From: Acidimicrobiia bacterium
GTDB taxonomy: Bacteria > Actinomycetota > Acidimicrobiia > Spongiisociales > UBA5794
Length of the DNA stretch: 64,000 nt
Assembly: GCA_026985095.1 (NCBI GenBank)
Contig: JALSQW010000029.1
Coordinates: forward strand, 1-64,000
Reading direction: 5' to 3'
Shown here: positions 1 to 8,883 of the stretch, one piece after another
Layout: the number at the start of each line of letters is the position of its first letter
Numbering within the stretch: the first letter of the stretch is position 1
Made by a program: the position numbers and the translations under genes
Notes under the pieces: model-generated
Told to the model about the DNA's origin: nothing
The model's input: the letters and a program-made list of their open reading frames with translations, nothing else
Databases searched by the model: none

Positions 1-478
1 AGGCGTGGACGTACACGGCGTCAGGGATCGCGGCCGCCGGTCAGTACGCCAACGTCGGGAAGGTCACCGCGACCGGGCCCAACGAGGAGTCCGTCTCGGC
101 GACCGACCCGTCCCACTACATCGGCGTTCCCATCCAGGCGCCCTCCGTCGACATCGAGAAGGCCACCAACGGTGTCGATGCCGACACCCCGACCGGGCCC
201 GCGATCACGGTGGGCGATCCGGTCACCTGGACCTACGTGGTCACCAACACCGGCAACGTCGACCTGACAGGGGTCACGGTGACCGACGACCAGGGCGTCG
301 TGCCCGTGTACCAGTCCGGTGACGACGGCGACGGTGTGCTCGAGCCGGGCGAGGCGTGGACGTACACGGCGTCAGGGATCGCGGCCGCCGGTCAGTACGC
401 CAACGTCGGGAAGGTCACCGCGACCGGGCCCAACGAGGAGTCCGTCTCGGCGACCGACCCGTCCCACTACATCGGCGT
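1..478 (+). repeat. 127-bp perfect direct repeat within the surface protein gene (period 351 bp)
   Basis: Bases 1-127 and 352-478 read identically, base for base. The offset of 351 bp equals 117 codons, one complete DUF11 unit. Perfect identity at synonymous positions means recent duplication or ongoing gene conversion. The array extends upstream beyond the window edge, so copy number is unknown. Confidence 0.93.
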
Positions 479-1208
479 CTCCAACCCGGCGATCGACATC
501 GTCAAGACGCTGACCAACGAAGGTGGCTTCGTGCCCCTCGGCGGGACCGCCACCTTCGAGATCGTCGTGACCAACACCGGCGACGTTCCGTTGACCGACG
601 TGACCGTCACCGACCCGCTCACCCCGGCGTGTGACCGAACCATCGGCGATCTCGCGGTCGGTGCGTCGAGCACCTACACCTGCGACGCACCGAACGTGAC
701 CGCGTCGTACACGAACGTCGCCGACGTGGTCGGGACCGGACCGGGAGGCGAGAAGGTCACCGATACCGATCCGGAGCCCGTCACCGTCGTGGCCGCCAGC
801 GGCCTCATCGGCGACACGGTGTGGCACGACGTCAACAAGAACGGCAAGCAGGATCCGGGGGAGAAGGGCATCGCCGGCGCCAAGGTGAAGCTCACGAACC
901 TGGATACGAACGAGGAATCGTTCCAGACGACGAACTCCGACGGGAAGTACCTGTTCTCGGCCTTGCCCGCCGGTCGGTACCGGGTCGAACTGGTCAAGTC
1001 GTCGGTCTCGGGTGAGTTGACCACGCCCGGGGTCTTCACGCCGACGCTGGCCGAGGGCGAAGCCAGCCTGACGAACGACTTCGGGCTCGCCGACGCGTTG
1101 CCCAACACCGGCATCGACACCGACGTGTTGCTCTTGATGGCTGCCGTGCTGCTCGCCGGAGGCGCGGTGACCCTCACCGTGACCCGCCGCCGCGCCGATC
1201 TCGCCTGA
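3..1208 (+). CDS. Sortase-anchored surface protein with DUF11-type repeats and an SdrD B-like domain (5' truncated)
   Basis: The frame is open from the first bases, so the gene begins outside the window; 401 residues are visible. They show at least two copies of a 117-residue DUF11-like unit (pattern VTNTGNVDLTGVTVTD), a diverged third unit, an SdrD B-like/Cna-type fold (starts LIGDTVWHDVNKNG, about residues 268-360), then LPNTG (366-370), a hydrophobic stretch and an RRR-rich tail. LPxTG plus membrane segment plus positive tail is the known sortase sorting signal, so the protein is most likely covalently attached to the cell wall. No sortase gene is in the window. Adhesion or an S-layer-like role is inference only. 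A hairpin terminator follows directly. Confidence 0.88.
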   Translation, partial: AWTYTASGIAAAGQYANVGKVTATGPNEESVSATDPSHYIGVPIQAPSVDIEKATNGVDADTPTGPAITVGDPVTWTYVVTNTGNVDLTGVTVTDDQGVVPVYQSGDDGDGVLEPGEAWTYTASGIAAAGQYANVGKVTATGPNEESVSATDPSHYIGVSNPAIDIVKTLTNEGGFVPLGGTATFEIVVTNTGDVPLTDVTVTDPLTPACDRTIGDLAVGASSTYTCDAPNVTASYTNVADVVGTGPGGEKVTDTDPEPVTVVAASGLIGDTVWHDVNKNGKQDPGEKGIAGAKVKLTNLDTNEESFQTTNSDGKYLFSALPAGRYRVELVKSSVSGELTTPGVFTPTLAEGEASLTNDFGLADALPNTGIDTDVLLLMAAVLLAGGAVTLTVTRRRADLA

Positions 1209-1223
1209 GCGGCCTCGACACCC

Positions 1224-1257
1224 GATGTGGGGGAGCGTTCCGGCGCTCCCCCACATC
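1224..1257 (+). terminator. Hairpin terminator after the surface protein gene
   Basis: Perfect 14-bp stem (1224-1237 with 1244-1257) and a 6-base loop, 15 bases after the stop codon. No T-run follows. The same U-less GC-rich hairpin recurs at several gene ends in this window. Confidence 0.7.
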
Positions 1258-1294
1258 CCGTCGGAGCCATGACCGACGGCGATCTCACGCGTCG

Positions 1295-1300
1295 TAGGCT
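1295..1300 (+). promoter_or_regulatory. -10-like TAGGCT, likely leaderless promoter of the methyltransferase gene
   Basis: TAGGCT lies six bases before the GTG start codon and no Shine-Dalgarno sequence is visible. This spacing places the transcription start at or next to the start codon. No good -35 element is seen. Confidence 0.4.
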
Positions 1301-1306
1301 TCCGTC

Positions 1307-2368
1307 GTGCTCTCCACCCGCCTCGCCTCCCGGATCGCTGCCGACGGCCCGATACCGTTCGACGAGTTCATGGCTGCCTGCCTGTACGACGAGGCAGGGG
1401 GGTACTTCACCGCCGGTCCTCTCCGCTCGGTCGCGGCCGGGGACTTCCTCACCAGCCCCGAGGTGAGCCCCTGGTTCGGCACCATGCTGGGTCGTTTCGC
1501 TCTCGGGGTGCGCCGGAGGTTGGGACGACCGGGCCGGTTCCGGGTCGTCGAGGTCGCAGCCGGCTCCGGCTCCCTGCTTCGCTCGCTGCGCCGGGAACTT
1601 CCCGAGGGAGCCCAGATCGACGCCATCGAAACCTCCGCCGCGGCGCGACGGGCGCTGCGCGGTCTCCTCGGCGATGATCGTGTCCACTCCCGGATGGACG
1701 ACCTCCCGCCCCGGTTCGATGGGGTCGTCATCGCCAACGAGCTGATGGACAACCTCCCGGTCGCCGTCGCGGTGCGGGCGGGAAGCGGCTGGGAGGAGCG
1801 TTGGGTCGGTCACGACGCCGATGGGTTCCATCTCGTTGCCGCCCCGTGCCGTCCGGCGGTGGCCCGATGGTGTGACCGCCACGCCGGCGTCGTCCCCGAC
1901 GATGGCATCGTGGAGGTCCAGCTCGCGGCCGGGGAGTGGCTGCGAGCGGCCCTCGGCCGTCTCGGTCGGGGAGCCGTGGTGGTCATCGACTACGGAGGCA
2001 CCGCCGAGGAACTGGCCGGGCGGCGTGCGGAGGGGACGCTTCGCACCTACCGAGGCCACCATCTCGGGCCCGACCCGTTGCTCGAGCCGGGAGCCAACGA
2101 CATCACGGTCGACGTCGACTTCGGGGCCCTCGTCGCGGTGGCCGAAGACGCCGGTGCGGTGACCGAGCTGACCACACAGGCGGCGTTCCTCGAGGATCTC
2201 GGCCTGCGAGACGAGATCGAGCGCCTCCGAAGGCGGGAGCGTGAGCTGGCTGCCTCGGGCGAGACGATGGGCCGGCTCCAGGTGCGCTCGGAGGCGACCG
2301 ACGCCGAGACCCTGCTGCACCCTCGCGGCCTCGGCGACTTCCGGGTCCTCGTGGCTCGCAAGGGATGA
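1307..2368 (+). CDS. SAM-dependent methyltransferase, MidA/NDUFAF7 (DUF185) family
   Basis: 353 residues starting at GTG. The N-terminus (IPFDEFMAACLYDEAGGYF) and a SAM-binding motif I (VVEVAAGSGSLLRSL, about residues 80-95) identify the DUF185/MidA family. The mitochondrial homologue NDUFAF7 dimethylates an arginine in complex I; the bacterial substrate is not established. Length is usual for the family. The gene appears monocistronic: a terminator lies upstream, 231 bp without a gene follow, and the probable promoter abuts the start codon. Family assignment is firm; function as a protein arginine methyltransferase is inferred by homology. Confidence 0.85.
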   Translation: MLSTRLASRIAADGPIPFDEFMAACLYDEAGGYFTAGPLRSVAAGDFLTSPEVSPWFGTMLGRFALGVRRRLGRPGRFRVVEVAAGSGSLLRSLRRELPEGAQIDAIETSAAARRALRGLLGDDRVHSRMDDLPPRFDGVVIANELMDNLPVAVAVRAGSGWEERWVGHDADGFHLVAAPCRPAVARWCDRHAGVVPDDGIVEVQLAAGEWLRAALGRLGRGAVVVIDYGGTAEELAGRRAEGTLRTYRGHHLGPDPLLEPGANDITVDVDFGALVAVAEDAGAVTELTTQAAFLEDLGLRDEIERLRRRERELAASGETMGRLQVRSEATDAETLLHPRGLGDFRVLVARKG

Positions 2369-2599
2369 GGGCGGCGTGGCCTCGGTCGGCGGTCGTCGAC
2401 CTCCATCGGCGTCCCGTCCCGCACATTCGGGAGGCCGCGGACACCCGGCCGCGTTCGCGCTCCCCAGAGCAGGCGGACGCCCTTCCCCTCACCGTGATCG
2501 AGTCACTCTCCGCGCGCGTAGCGCCACGAACAGGTAGCGTGGAGGGGAACCTCGGGAGCGCTACGGAGCGTCTCATCCACAGCCGAGAACGAGGAGGTC

Positions 2600-3193
2600 A
2601 TGGTGCGAAGAGCCCTTCCCTGGCTGGTCGCCACGGTCGTGGTCCTGGCGGCCTGCGCTGCCCCCGCCGGCGACGGAGGCGAGGCGATCGCCACCACCAC
2701 GACGGTGGGTACCGGAGGCTCCCCGGCTCCCACCACCGAGGCGGCCACGGACGACCGGAGCGACGCGCCCACACGAGAGAGCACCACGTCGGGCACCGCC
2801 GTCGACGACGCCAACGAGGAGGAACCGGTGACGAACGAAGGATCGGCCGAGGCAAGCGAAGGCACGGTCGCCCCGACCGATGACGGTCACCGCGTCGAAG
2901 AGCTCCCTTCGGAGCCACCGACCGGGGTCGTGGAACCCGGTCTCGATCCGCTCATCGGCCAGGCCAAGGCCGATCTCGCCGACCGGCTCGGCATCCCGGT
3001 CGACGACATCGAGACGGTGTCCGCCGAAGCCGTCGTCTGGCCCGACGGCAGCCTGGGGTGTCCGCAGCCGGGCATGGAGTACACCCAGGTCCTCGTCGAC
3101 GGTGCCAAGATCGTCCTGTACGCCCAGGACAAGACGTGGGAGTACCACTCGGGCGGGACGAGAGCTCCGTTCCTCTGCGTGACGCCCGGCTGA
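2600..3193 (+). CDS. Secreted lipoprotein with a Ser/Thr/Ala/Glu-rich linker and a conserved WPDGSLGC domain
   Basis: 197 residues. The N-terminus is a classic lipoprotein signal (MVRRALPWL, hydrophobic core, VLAAC lipobox with Cys about residue 18). A low-complexity Thr/Ala/Glu linker (about 20-110) is followed by a small globular domain with WPDGSLGCPQPGM and a second Cys near the C-terminus (FLCVTPG), so one disulfide is likely. Such domains occur in uncharacterised actinobacterial lipoproteins; function is unknown. The start is supported by GAGGAGG just upstream. A TAGCGT at 2535-2540 could be its -10. Nothing else is recognisable in the 231-bp gap before it. Confidence 0.8.
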   Translation: MVRRALPWLVATVVVLAACAAPAGDGGEAIATTTTVGTGGSPAPTTEAATDDRSDAPTRESTTSGTAVDDANEEEPVTNEGSAEASEGTVAPTDDGHRVEELPSEPPTGVVEPGLDPLIGQAKADLADRLGIPVDDIETVSAEAVVWPDGSLGCPQPGMEYTQVLVDGAKIVLYAQDKTWEYHSGGTRAPFLCVTPG

Positions 3194-3218
3194 TCGCCGT
3201 CGAGGTCGAAGGCCGGAT

Positions 3219-4034
3219 CTAGGGCAGCACCCCGTCGAGGAAGTCCTGCACCCAGTCGCGAGCCCAGGCCCGATCCATGCGGAACACGCCGCCGGTGCCG
3301 GCACAGTTGCCGTTGATCCCGAAGGACGTCACGCCTCCGACGACGTTGGTATCACCGATGAAGTTCGGGCCGCCGGAATCCCCGAAGCACGTTCCGCCGG
3401 TCGCCTGGTTGTTGGACAACAGCAGCGAGAAGTCGCCGGTGAAGCCGGGCACGTTGATCTGGATGAGATGGGGATTCGCCACCATCCTCACCCGCTCGGC
3501 TTCGACGAACACCGGGTTGATCTGCTGGAGCCCGTACCCGACCGCCGTGAAGGCCACATCCTGGAGGCCGCGTCGGTTCGCCAGCCGATCGAGTTCGTCC
3601 TCGGCAGGGAGCGCCCCGTATTCGGGCATGACGATCGGCTCGTCGAGGACGACGACGCCGACGTCCCGCAGGAAGAAGGCGGCCGGGTCGTAGTCGGGAT
3701 GGGCGTACGGCGTTCCGCCCACGTCGCCGGTGTACGGATATCCGTTGGCGGGGATGCCGCTATCGACATCGGCGTCGAACCAGATCTCGACGCGGTCGGC
3801 CCCGTCGGTGCAGTGTCCGGCCGTCAGGAACACCGTCGACGACAGCAGCGTGCCGCTGCAGCGCCACATCGGTGTGAGGTTCCCGGCGTCGTCGTAGCCC
3901 TGGGCGACCATCAGCCCGACGTACGGGTGGCCGTCGCCGTCGAGGTCGCCGTCGGTGATGGCGCCCGCTGGGACCGCGACGAACGCGGTGAGGAGCGCCA
4001 GGACCCCGAGCAGGATCCACAGTCTCTTCGACAT
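3219..4034 (-). CDS. Secreted trypsin-like serine protease (peptidase family S1)
   Basis: 271 residues with a Sec signal peptide (cleavage near residue 25, VPAGA). The catalytic triad is visible: TAGHC with His74, DVGVVVLD with Asp124, and GDSGGP with Ser220. Cysteines around His74 and Ser220 are placed as for the usual disulfides, and the size fits an S1 domain without accessory modules. The start ATG is preceded by AGAAAGGACGA. It lies downstream of a larger secreted subtilase on the same strand, but a strong hairpin separates them, so it is probably transcribed separately. Substrate is unknown; an extracellular degradative role is inferred. Confidence 0.92.
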   Translation of the reverse strand: MSKRLWILLGVLALLTAFVAVPAGAITDGDLDGDGHPYVGLMVAQGYDDAGNLTPMWRCSGTLLSSTVFLTAGHCTDGADRVEIWFDADVDSGIPANGYPYTGDVGGTPYAHPDYDPAAFFLRDVGVVVLDEPIVMPEYGALPAEDELDRLANRRGLQDVAFTAVGYGLQQINPVFVEAERVRMVANPHLIQINVPGFTGDFSLLLSNNQATGGTCFGDSGGPNFIGDTNVVGGVTSFGINGNCAGTGGVFRMDRAWARDWVQDFLDGVLP

Positions 4035-4141
4035 GGAGTCGTCCTTTCTCTCGTAGCCGAGAGAAAAGCGGCGCCCGCCGCGTTCGTCACCCCAGGCGCG
4101 GGAGGCGCTTTCCCCCTGTTGCCGTGTCGACGATAGCGGAC

Positions 4142-4178
4142 GCGAGGAGGGGGCGGACCCAGTCCGCCCCCTCCTCGC
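4142..4178 (-). terminator. Strong hairpin terminator after the S8 protease gene
   Basis: Perfect 17-bp stem (4142-4158 with 4162-4178) around a 3-base loop, 19 bases beyond the subtilase stop codon. No U-tract on either strand. Confidence 0.75.
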
Positions 4179-4196
4179 CTGCCGTGCGGGAGGATC

Positions 4197-7100
4197 TCAG
4201 TCGAAGTGACGTCCACGCCACGGTGGACGGCGCTTCTTGATCTTCCCCGACTCGGAGGCGATCGCCGTTCCCTCGAAGGCGTCGCTGGTCATCTCCACGT
4301 CGTTCCTCCACTTGCCGTGGCGAACGGCGAGGGCGTCGAAGGTGATCGTGTGGGTCTCACCCGGTGTGGGCGCCCCGGTCAGGACCCGGAGGTCCGTACC
4401 CGGCGTGTCCCACGGGTTCGTCCCGACCCCGTCGAAGTAGTACTGGTCACCCACCGTGCCGTCGGCGGTCTCGGCACCGACGGTGCCGTCGGTGGTGTCG
4501 CCCGTCGAGGCGGCGTAGGTGAACCAGATCTTGTCGGTCCCGCGTTCGACCCACACCTGGAAGGTGAAGGTCGACGACGGGTCGCCGAACCGAGGGACGT
4601 TCTCCCATTCGAAGACGTCCCAGCTCTCGGGCCCGCCGGCGCTGAGGGTCGCCGAGTACCAGTTCCCACCCGCCGACAGGTCCAGGTCGGTCCACCAGGG
4701 CACGATGAGGTTGTTCGGCAGCGTCGGATCGGGGATCGGAGCGTTCGCTCCGCCCGTCGCCGTGCCGCTCGCCGTCCCCGCCTCGATCGTTCCGTTGACC
4801 GACCAGATCCCGTCGACGTAGTGGTTGCCGGCGTACCAGAAGTCGAGCCCGGTCAGCAGCAACGCTCCGTCATCGGCGTTGCCCGGCAGCGGCGCTGGGG
4901 CGACACCGAGGCTCGCCAGCGAGAAGTAGCCGAAGGGCGCCGGCTCCTGGACGATGGACACCGGCGGCGGGATCGCCGGCGCCAAGGCGCCGGAGAACTC
5001 GACCCGGCGGACGCCCGTCTGGTCGCCACCGACGACGCTGCCGGGGAACACGACGAGCTTCCTCGGCAGGTTGTCGACGACGTCCACCTGGACCGTCTCG
5101 AAGGTCGTGTTCGTCACCTCGATCGTGCATGTCATCCGCTCGAACTGTCTCAGCTCGGTGGGATCGCACGACTTCGACAACGTGACGGCCGCCTGCTGTC
5201 GCTTGATGGCGATCGGGATGTGCAGATCGGCGCCGGGTCCGTCCAGGATCAGCGTCGCGAACCGCATCTCGCCCTCGGGCACCCGGCGGGCGTCGATGGT
5301 GATGTCCATCGTCGCTTCGCCGTTCTTCGGTACCCGCAGCTTCTTCGGGACCCGGATCTTCAGGTCCTTCGGCGCCTTGACCTTGACCTTCCAGGTCTTC
5401 GTCTTGCCGACCTCGTTGGTGAACGTGCGCTGGACCGTGATCTTGCCCGGAAGGACCGGGATCCAGATGCTGGCCAGGTTGTCGTTCCACTCCTTGCCTT
5501 GGTTGGCCAGGAAGTCGGCAGCCGACTCGTCGAGGGTGAGCCCGACCTCGCCGGCCTCCTCGAGATCGATCCGGCCCGAGCCCATGTCGAAGGCGTCGGC
5601 CGGCGTCACGCCGTCCTCCTTCGTCACGTGCTTGGTGCGGGCGCTCATCATGAGCGCCGACTTGATCTGCGCCGGTGACCAGTCGGGATGCATCTGCACG
5701 AGCAGCGCTCCAGCGCCCGCGACGTGCGGCGACGACATCGACGTGCCCTGGATCGACTGGAACAGCTCACCGGGTACGCCACCCTCGATAGTCGCCGGAA
5801 GCGGGGTGTGTCCCGCCAGGATCTGGACGCCCGGGGCGGTGACGTCGGGCTTGATCGTCAGGTACCCGTCTCCTCCTCGCGACGAGAAGGCGGCCATCAC
5901 GTCGCCCTGGACCTCGGTGGCGGTGCCCTGGGTGAAGGTCGCCATCACCCCGGTGTGGGTCGTGACGAAGTCCACCAGCGCGGTGCCGTCGTCCACCTCG
6001 AGATGCACGCTCGGGATGAAGTGGTTGTCCGTGGCGAGACCCTGCAACGTCGGGTTGTACAGCAACATGCCGACGGCGCCCTGCTGCATCGCGTTGAAGC
6101 TCTTCGCCACCCTGGCGATCGCCCCGCGTTCACACACGACGATCTTCCCGGTGTAGTCGTAGGTCCCGGGCGTCGATTCCAGGCAGAGTGGATCGGCCGG
6201 GTCGGCCATCACCACCTCGGTCGGCGTCGAGATGCCCGTCGTGACCGACGCACCCTCCATGGTCAACGTGTCGCCGTTGTCGGCGGTCACGGTCACCTCG
6301 GAGATGAAGAACCGGTCCGTCGTCGAGGCACCCACCGTGGTGATCCACGGGGCGTCGCCGGGCGAGCCGACCGTGTTCGGTCCCGGGCCGGAGTTCCCCG
6401 CGGAGGTGGCGACGAACACGCCGGCGTCGAGCGCGGCGAGGAACGCCAGGGCGTCGGCGTCGGTGTACGGGTCGGACTGGCCGCCCCCGATCGAGTAGTT
6501 GATCACGTCGACGCCGTCGGCGACGGCCTGGTCGATGGCCAGGACGAGGTCCGAGCCGAAGCAGCCGAGATCGCCGCAGGCCTTGTACATGGCGACGTGG
6601 GCTCGGGGAGCGATCCCGGAGACCTCTCCTCGAGGGATGCCGAGCAACGTGGCGGGGACGCCGTGGTTGCCGGCGGCCGTCGACGCGGTGTGGGTGCCGT
6701 GGCCGTTGTCGTCGCGAGCCGACCGGAACTCCGTCGGCAGCAGCAGGCCGGACGAGGCGTAGGCGGGCATGGCCCAGGTCGCCCCGATCAGCTTGTTGTT
6801 GCAGGTGAACGGTGCATCCCCGGGGGTGCTGCTCCCGAAGTCGCAGTTGGTGCCGGTCCACGAGGCCGGCGGCGCGGGGAAGGTCCCGTCGTCGGCGAAG
6901 CTCGGGTGCTCGGGCCAGATGCCCGTGTCGACCACACCGACGACGACGCCTTCACCGGCGTTCTCCGGGCCGCCGACCTCGTCCCACGCCTCGTCGGCGC
7001 CGATGAACTCCGGGCTGACGGTGGTCTGGGTCTGGCGGAACTCGTTGGCGAACACGCCGGTGACCCCGGCGACGGCGCCCAGAGCGTCGAGCTTGCCGGT

Positions 7101-7493
7101 CGAGACCAGCAGGGCGGCGCCGTTCATGACGTGCGAGTACTGGGCGAGGACCTCCCCGCCGACCGCGGCGGCCACGTCGGCGGCGGTCGTCGACTCGTCG
7201 AACGAGACGATGACCGAGGCCTTCCCTGCGGCCAGGAACCCATCGCCGATCGTGACCCCTTCGGAGCGGGCCACCGACCTGGCGCGGCTCATGGCGGCCA
7301 GGATCGCGGCTTTGTCGACCTCGACGGGTCGTTCCTTCTTGGGTGAGGCAGGAGCAGCAACGCTCCCCGATACGGTGACCGCGTCGGCGGTCTGGGTGAG
7401 GCTGCCGGCCTCCTGGGCGACCGCCGTGACCGGTGTGAGCACCGATACGGCGAGCGCCAGGACAGCGAGCAGCACGAACGTGCGTCTGGACAC
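4197..7493 (-). CDS. Secreted subtilisin-like serine protease (S8) with PA insert and C-terminal Fn3-like and DUF11-like domains
   Basis: 1098 residues from the GTG at 7493, chosen because a purine-rich AAGGGGG precedes it and a typical signal peptide follows (VSRRTFVLLAV to about residue 27). An in-frame upstream extension has no signal character. Order: I9-type propeptide (about 90-155), S8 catalytic domain with Asp189 (VVDTGIW), His265 (GHGTHTAST), Asn367 (SAGNSGP) and Ser585 (GTSMSSPH), and a PA domain inserted at about 425-515. An Fn3-like beta domain and a DUF11-like segment (TLSKSCDPTELRQFERMTC) follow, then a beta-rich tail ending KKRRPPWRGRHFD. The architecture matches plant cucumisin-like and bacterial exported subtilases. 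Extracellular proteolysis is expected. Confidence 0.93.
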   Translation of the reverse strand: MSRRTFVLLAVLALAVSVLTPVTAVAQEAGSLTQTADAVTVSGSVAAPASPKKERPVEVDKAAILAAMSRARSVARSEGVTIGDGFLAAGKASVIVSFDESTTAADVAAAVGGEVLAQYSHVMNGAALLVSTGKLDALGAVAGVTGVFANEFRQTQTTVSPEFIGADEAWDEVGGPENAGEGVVVGVVDTGIWPEHPSFADDGTFPAPPASWTGTNCDFGSSTPGDAPFTCNNKLIGATWAMPAYASSGLLLPTEFRSARDDNGHGTHTASTAAGNHGVPATLLGIPRGEVSGIAPRAHVAMYKACGDLGCFGSDLVLAIDQAVADGVDVINYSIGGGQSDPYTDADALAFLAALDAGVFVATSAGNSGPGPNTVGSPGDAPWITTVGASTTDRFFISEVTVTADNGDTLTMEGASVTTGISTPTEVVMADPADPLCLESTPGTYDYTGKIVVCERGAIARVAKSFNAMQQGAVGMLLYNPTLQGLATDNHFIPSVHLEVDDGTALVDFVTTHTGVMATFTQGTATEVQGDVMAAFSSRGGDGYLTIKPDVTAPGVQILAGHTPLPATIEGGVPGELFQSIQGTSMSSPHVAGAGALLVQMHPDWSPAQIKSALMMSARTKHVTKEDGVTPADAFDMGSGRIDLEEAGEVGLTLDESAADFLANQGKEWNDNLASIWIPVLPGKITVQRTFTNEVGKTKTWKVKVKAPKDLKIRVPKKLRVPKNGEATMDITIDARRVPEGEMRFATLILDGPGADLHIPIAIKRQQAAVTLSKSCDPTELRQFERMTCTIEVTNTTFETVQVDVVDNLPRKLVVFPGSVVGGDQTGVRRVEFSGALAPAIPPPVSIVQEPAPFGYFSLASLGVAPAPLPGNADDGALLLTGLDFWYAGNHYVDGIWSVNGTIEAGTASGTATGGANAPIPDPTLPNNLIVPWWTDLDLSAGGNWYSATLSAGGPESWDVFEWENVPRFGDPSSTFTFQVWVERGTDKIWFTYAASTGDTTDGTVGAETADGTVGDQYYFDGVGTNPWDTPGTDLRVLTGAPTPGETHTITFDALAVRHGKWRNDVEMTSDAFEGTAIASESGKIKKRRPPWRGRHFD

Positions 7494-7551
7494 AAGGCCC
7501 CCTTCGTTCCCTCGTCCGATTGGTTTTCCGTCGAGGCTCCGTCCGTGCCGG

Positions 7552-7582
7552 CACCGTCGAGCGGCTTTCACGCTCGACGGTG
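7552..7582. repeat. 12-bp inverted repeat in the S8 protease upstream region
   Basis: CACCGTCGAGCG and its exact complement flank a 7-base spacer (7552-7563 and 7571-7582), about 60 bases upstream of the protease start. It could be an operator, a 5'-UTR hairpin, or a terminator for transcription from further upstream. Nothing else is seen in the divergent 205-bp gap except the htpX -10. Confidence 0.6.
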
Positions 7583-7686
7583 GCCTCCCCGGTGCGGGGT
7601 CGGGTCCTCTCGACGCCATCCTACGCGCACACGGTGGTCGCGCGCCAACGGTACGTGACTCTGGGCCCCTTGCCGGTGGGTGCCGT

Positions 7687-7692
7687 TACCCT
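7687..7692 (+). promoter_or_regulatory. -10-like TACCCT, likely leaderless promoter of htpX
   Basis: TACCCT lies six bases before the htpX ATG with no Shine-Dalgarno between them. The -35 is not recognisable. Confidence 0.4.
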
Positions 7693-7698
7693 GGCGGC

Positions 7699-8565
7699 AT
7701 GGCCAACAACCTGAAGACCGTCGCTCTCCTCGGTTTCCTCGGCGGCGTGTTCGTCGTCGTCGGTTGGGCGCTGGGCGGCACGACGGGCGCCCTGGTCGCG
7801 CTCGGGTTCGCGGCGGCCATGAACCTGTTCATGTACTTCAACTCGGACAAGCTGGCGCTTCGGTCCGCACGAGCCCAGCCCCTGTCGGAATCCGATGCCC
7901 CGCAGCTCCACGCGATCGTCCGGACCCTCGCCGAGCGGCAGGGGATGCCGATGCCGAGGCTCTATCTGATCGACGCTCCCCAACCGAACGCGTTCGCCAC
8001 GGGTCGAAGCCCGAAGCACGCCGCGGTCGCGGTGACCAGCGGCATCCTCCAGATCATGACGCCGCAGGAACTCGAGGGTGTGCTCGCCCACGAGCTCGCC
8101 CACGTGGCGAACCGCGACATCCTCATCTCCACCGTGGCCGCCACGATCGGTGCCGCGGTGACCTTCCTCTCCCGGATGGCGCTGTGGTCGTCGATGGGTC
8201 GCCGTCGGGACTCGGGCGCCGCGGGCCTCGTGATGTCCCTGGTGGCGATGATCCTGGCGCCCATCGTCGCGCTGATCGTGCAGATGGCGATCAGCCGCTC
8301 TCGTGAGTTCCAGGCCGACCGGTCCGGGGCGTTGACCACCGGTTCGCCCTTGGGTCTCGCCTCGGCACTCCACAAGCTCGAACGGGGAACGTCCCAGATC
8401 CCCATGCAGGTCGACCCCGCCGTCTCGCAACTGTTCATCGCCGACCCGCTCAAGGCCCTGGAGGGCCGTCGGGGCGGCAATGCGCTCACCCGGTTGTTCT
8501 CGACGCATCCGCCGATCGACGAGCGCATCGCTCGCCTCGAGCAGATGGCCTCGGGGATCCGCTGA
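7699..8565 (+). CDS. htpX: Membrane zinc metalloprotease HtpX (M48B)
   Basis: 288 residues. Two N-terminal hydrophobic segments (about 8-27 and 29-47), zinc-binding HELAH at 131-135, two further hydrophobic segments (about 145-195) and the third zinc ligand Glu204 in SREFQADRSGA. HtpX degrades misfolded membrane proteins in the cytoplasmic membrane. The ATG at 7699 is used because the conserved N-terminus begins there; the upstream extension of the frame lies antisense to the S8 protease gene. Likely monocistronic. Confidence 0.94.
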   Translation: MANNLKTVALLGFLGGVFVVVGWALGGTTGALVALGFAAAMNLFMYFNSDKLALRSARAQPLSESDAPQLHAIVRTLAERQGMPMPRLYLIDAPQPNAFATGRSPKHAAVAVTSGILQIMTPQELEGVLAHELAHVANRDILISTVAATIGAAVTFLSRMALWSSMGRRRDSGAAGLVMSLVAMILAPIVALIVQMAISRSREFQADRSGALTTGSPLGLASALHKLERGTSQIPMQVDPAVSQLFIADPLKALEGRRGGNALTRLFSTHPPIDERIARLEQMASGIR

Positions 8566-8606
8566 CAGGCCGGCGATCGGGCGGACCGTTGAGCATCGGC
8601 ATCGGC

Positions 8607-8612
8607 TAACCT
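8607..8612 (+). promoter_or_regulatory. Possible -10 (TAACCT) for the tRNA-tuf-rpmG transcription unit
   Basis: TAACCT lies 37 bases before tRNA-Tyr. The same hexamer appears before glmS and other genes here. No convincing -35 at 16-18 bases, so this is tentative. Confidence 0.3.
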
Positions 8613-8648
8613 TCCGGCCCTGCATCACGTCTCGTGGGGACGTGGCGC

Positions 8649-8731
8649 GCCGGGATGCCCGAGCGGCCAAAGGGAGCAGACTGTAAATCTGCCGGCTCAT
8701 GCCTACGGAGGTTCGAATCCTTCTCCCGGCA
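8649..8731 (+). tRNA. tRNA-Tyr (anticodon GTA)
   Basis: 83 bases, class II with a long variable arm. Acceptor GCCGGGA pairs with TCCCGGC; the anticodon loop CTGTAAA has GTA at 8683-8685; the T-loop is TTCGAAT. CCA is not encoded. Confidence 0.95.
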
Positions 8732-8782
8732 CGACGCGGAGGTTGTGCCCGTCTCGAAGCGGTCACTAGCCTTCGGGCGACG

Positions 8783-8854
8783 GCCCCCTTAGCTCAGTGG
8801 CAGAGCACTTCCATGGTAAGGAAGGGGTCCCGGGTTCGAATCCCGGAGGGGGCT
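8783..8854 (+). tRNA. tRNA-Thr (anticodon GGT)
   Basis: 72 bases. Acceptor GCCCCCT pairs with AGGGGGC; anticodon stem CTTCC/GGAAG with GGT at 8815-8817; T-loop TTCGAAT. CCA is not encoded. It reads ACC and ACT codons. Confidence 0.95.
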
Positions 8855-8883
8855 CTGCGGCCGACGAGGCCGCCGTCCAATGC

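Noticed and set aside
3454-4136. Plus-strand frame opposite the S1 protease
   Set aside because: The minus-strand frame has a signal peptide and a full catalytic triad; the plus-strand one has no recognisable feature.
6769-7698. N-terminal extension of htpX antisense to the S8 protease
   Set aside because: The HtpX family begins at MANNLKTVALLG; the extension is the complement of the protease gene and has no conserved sequence.
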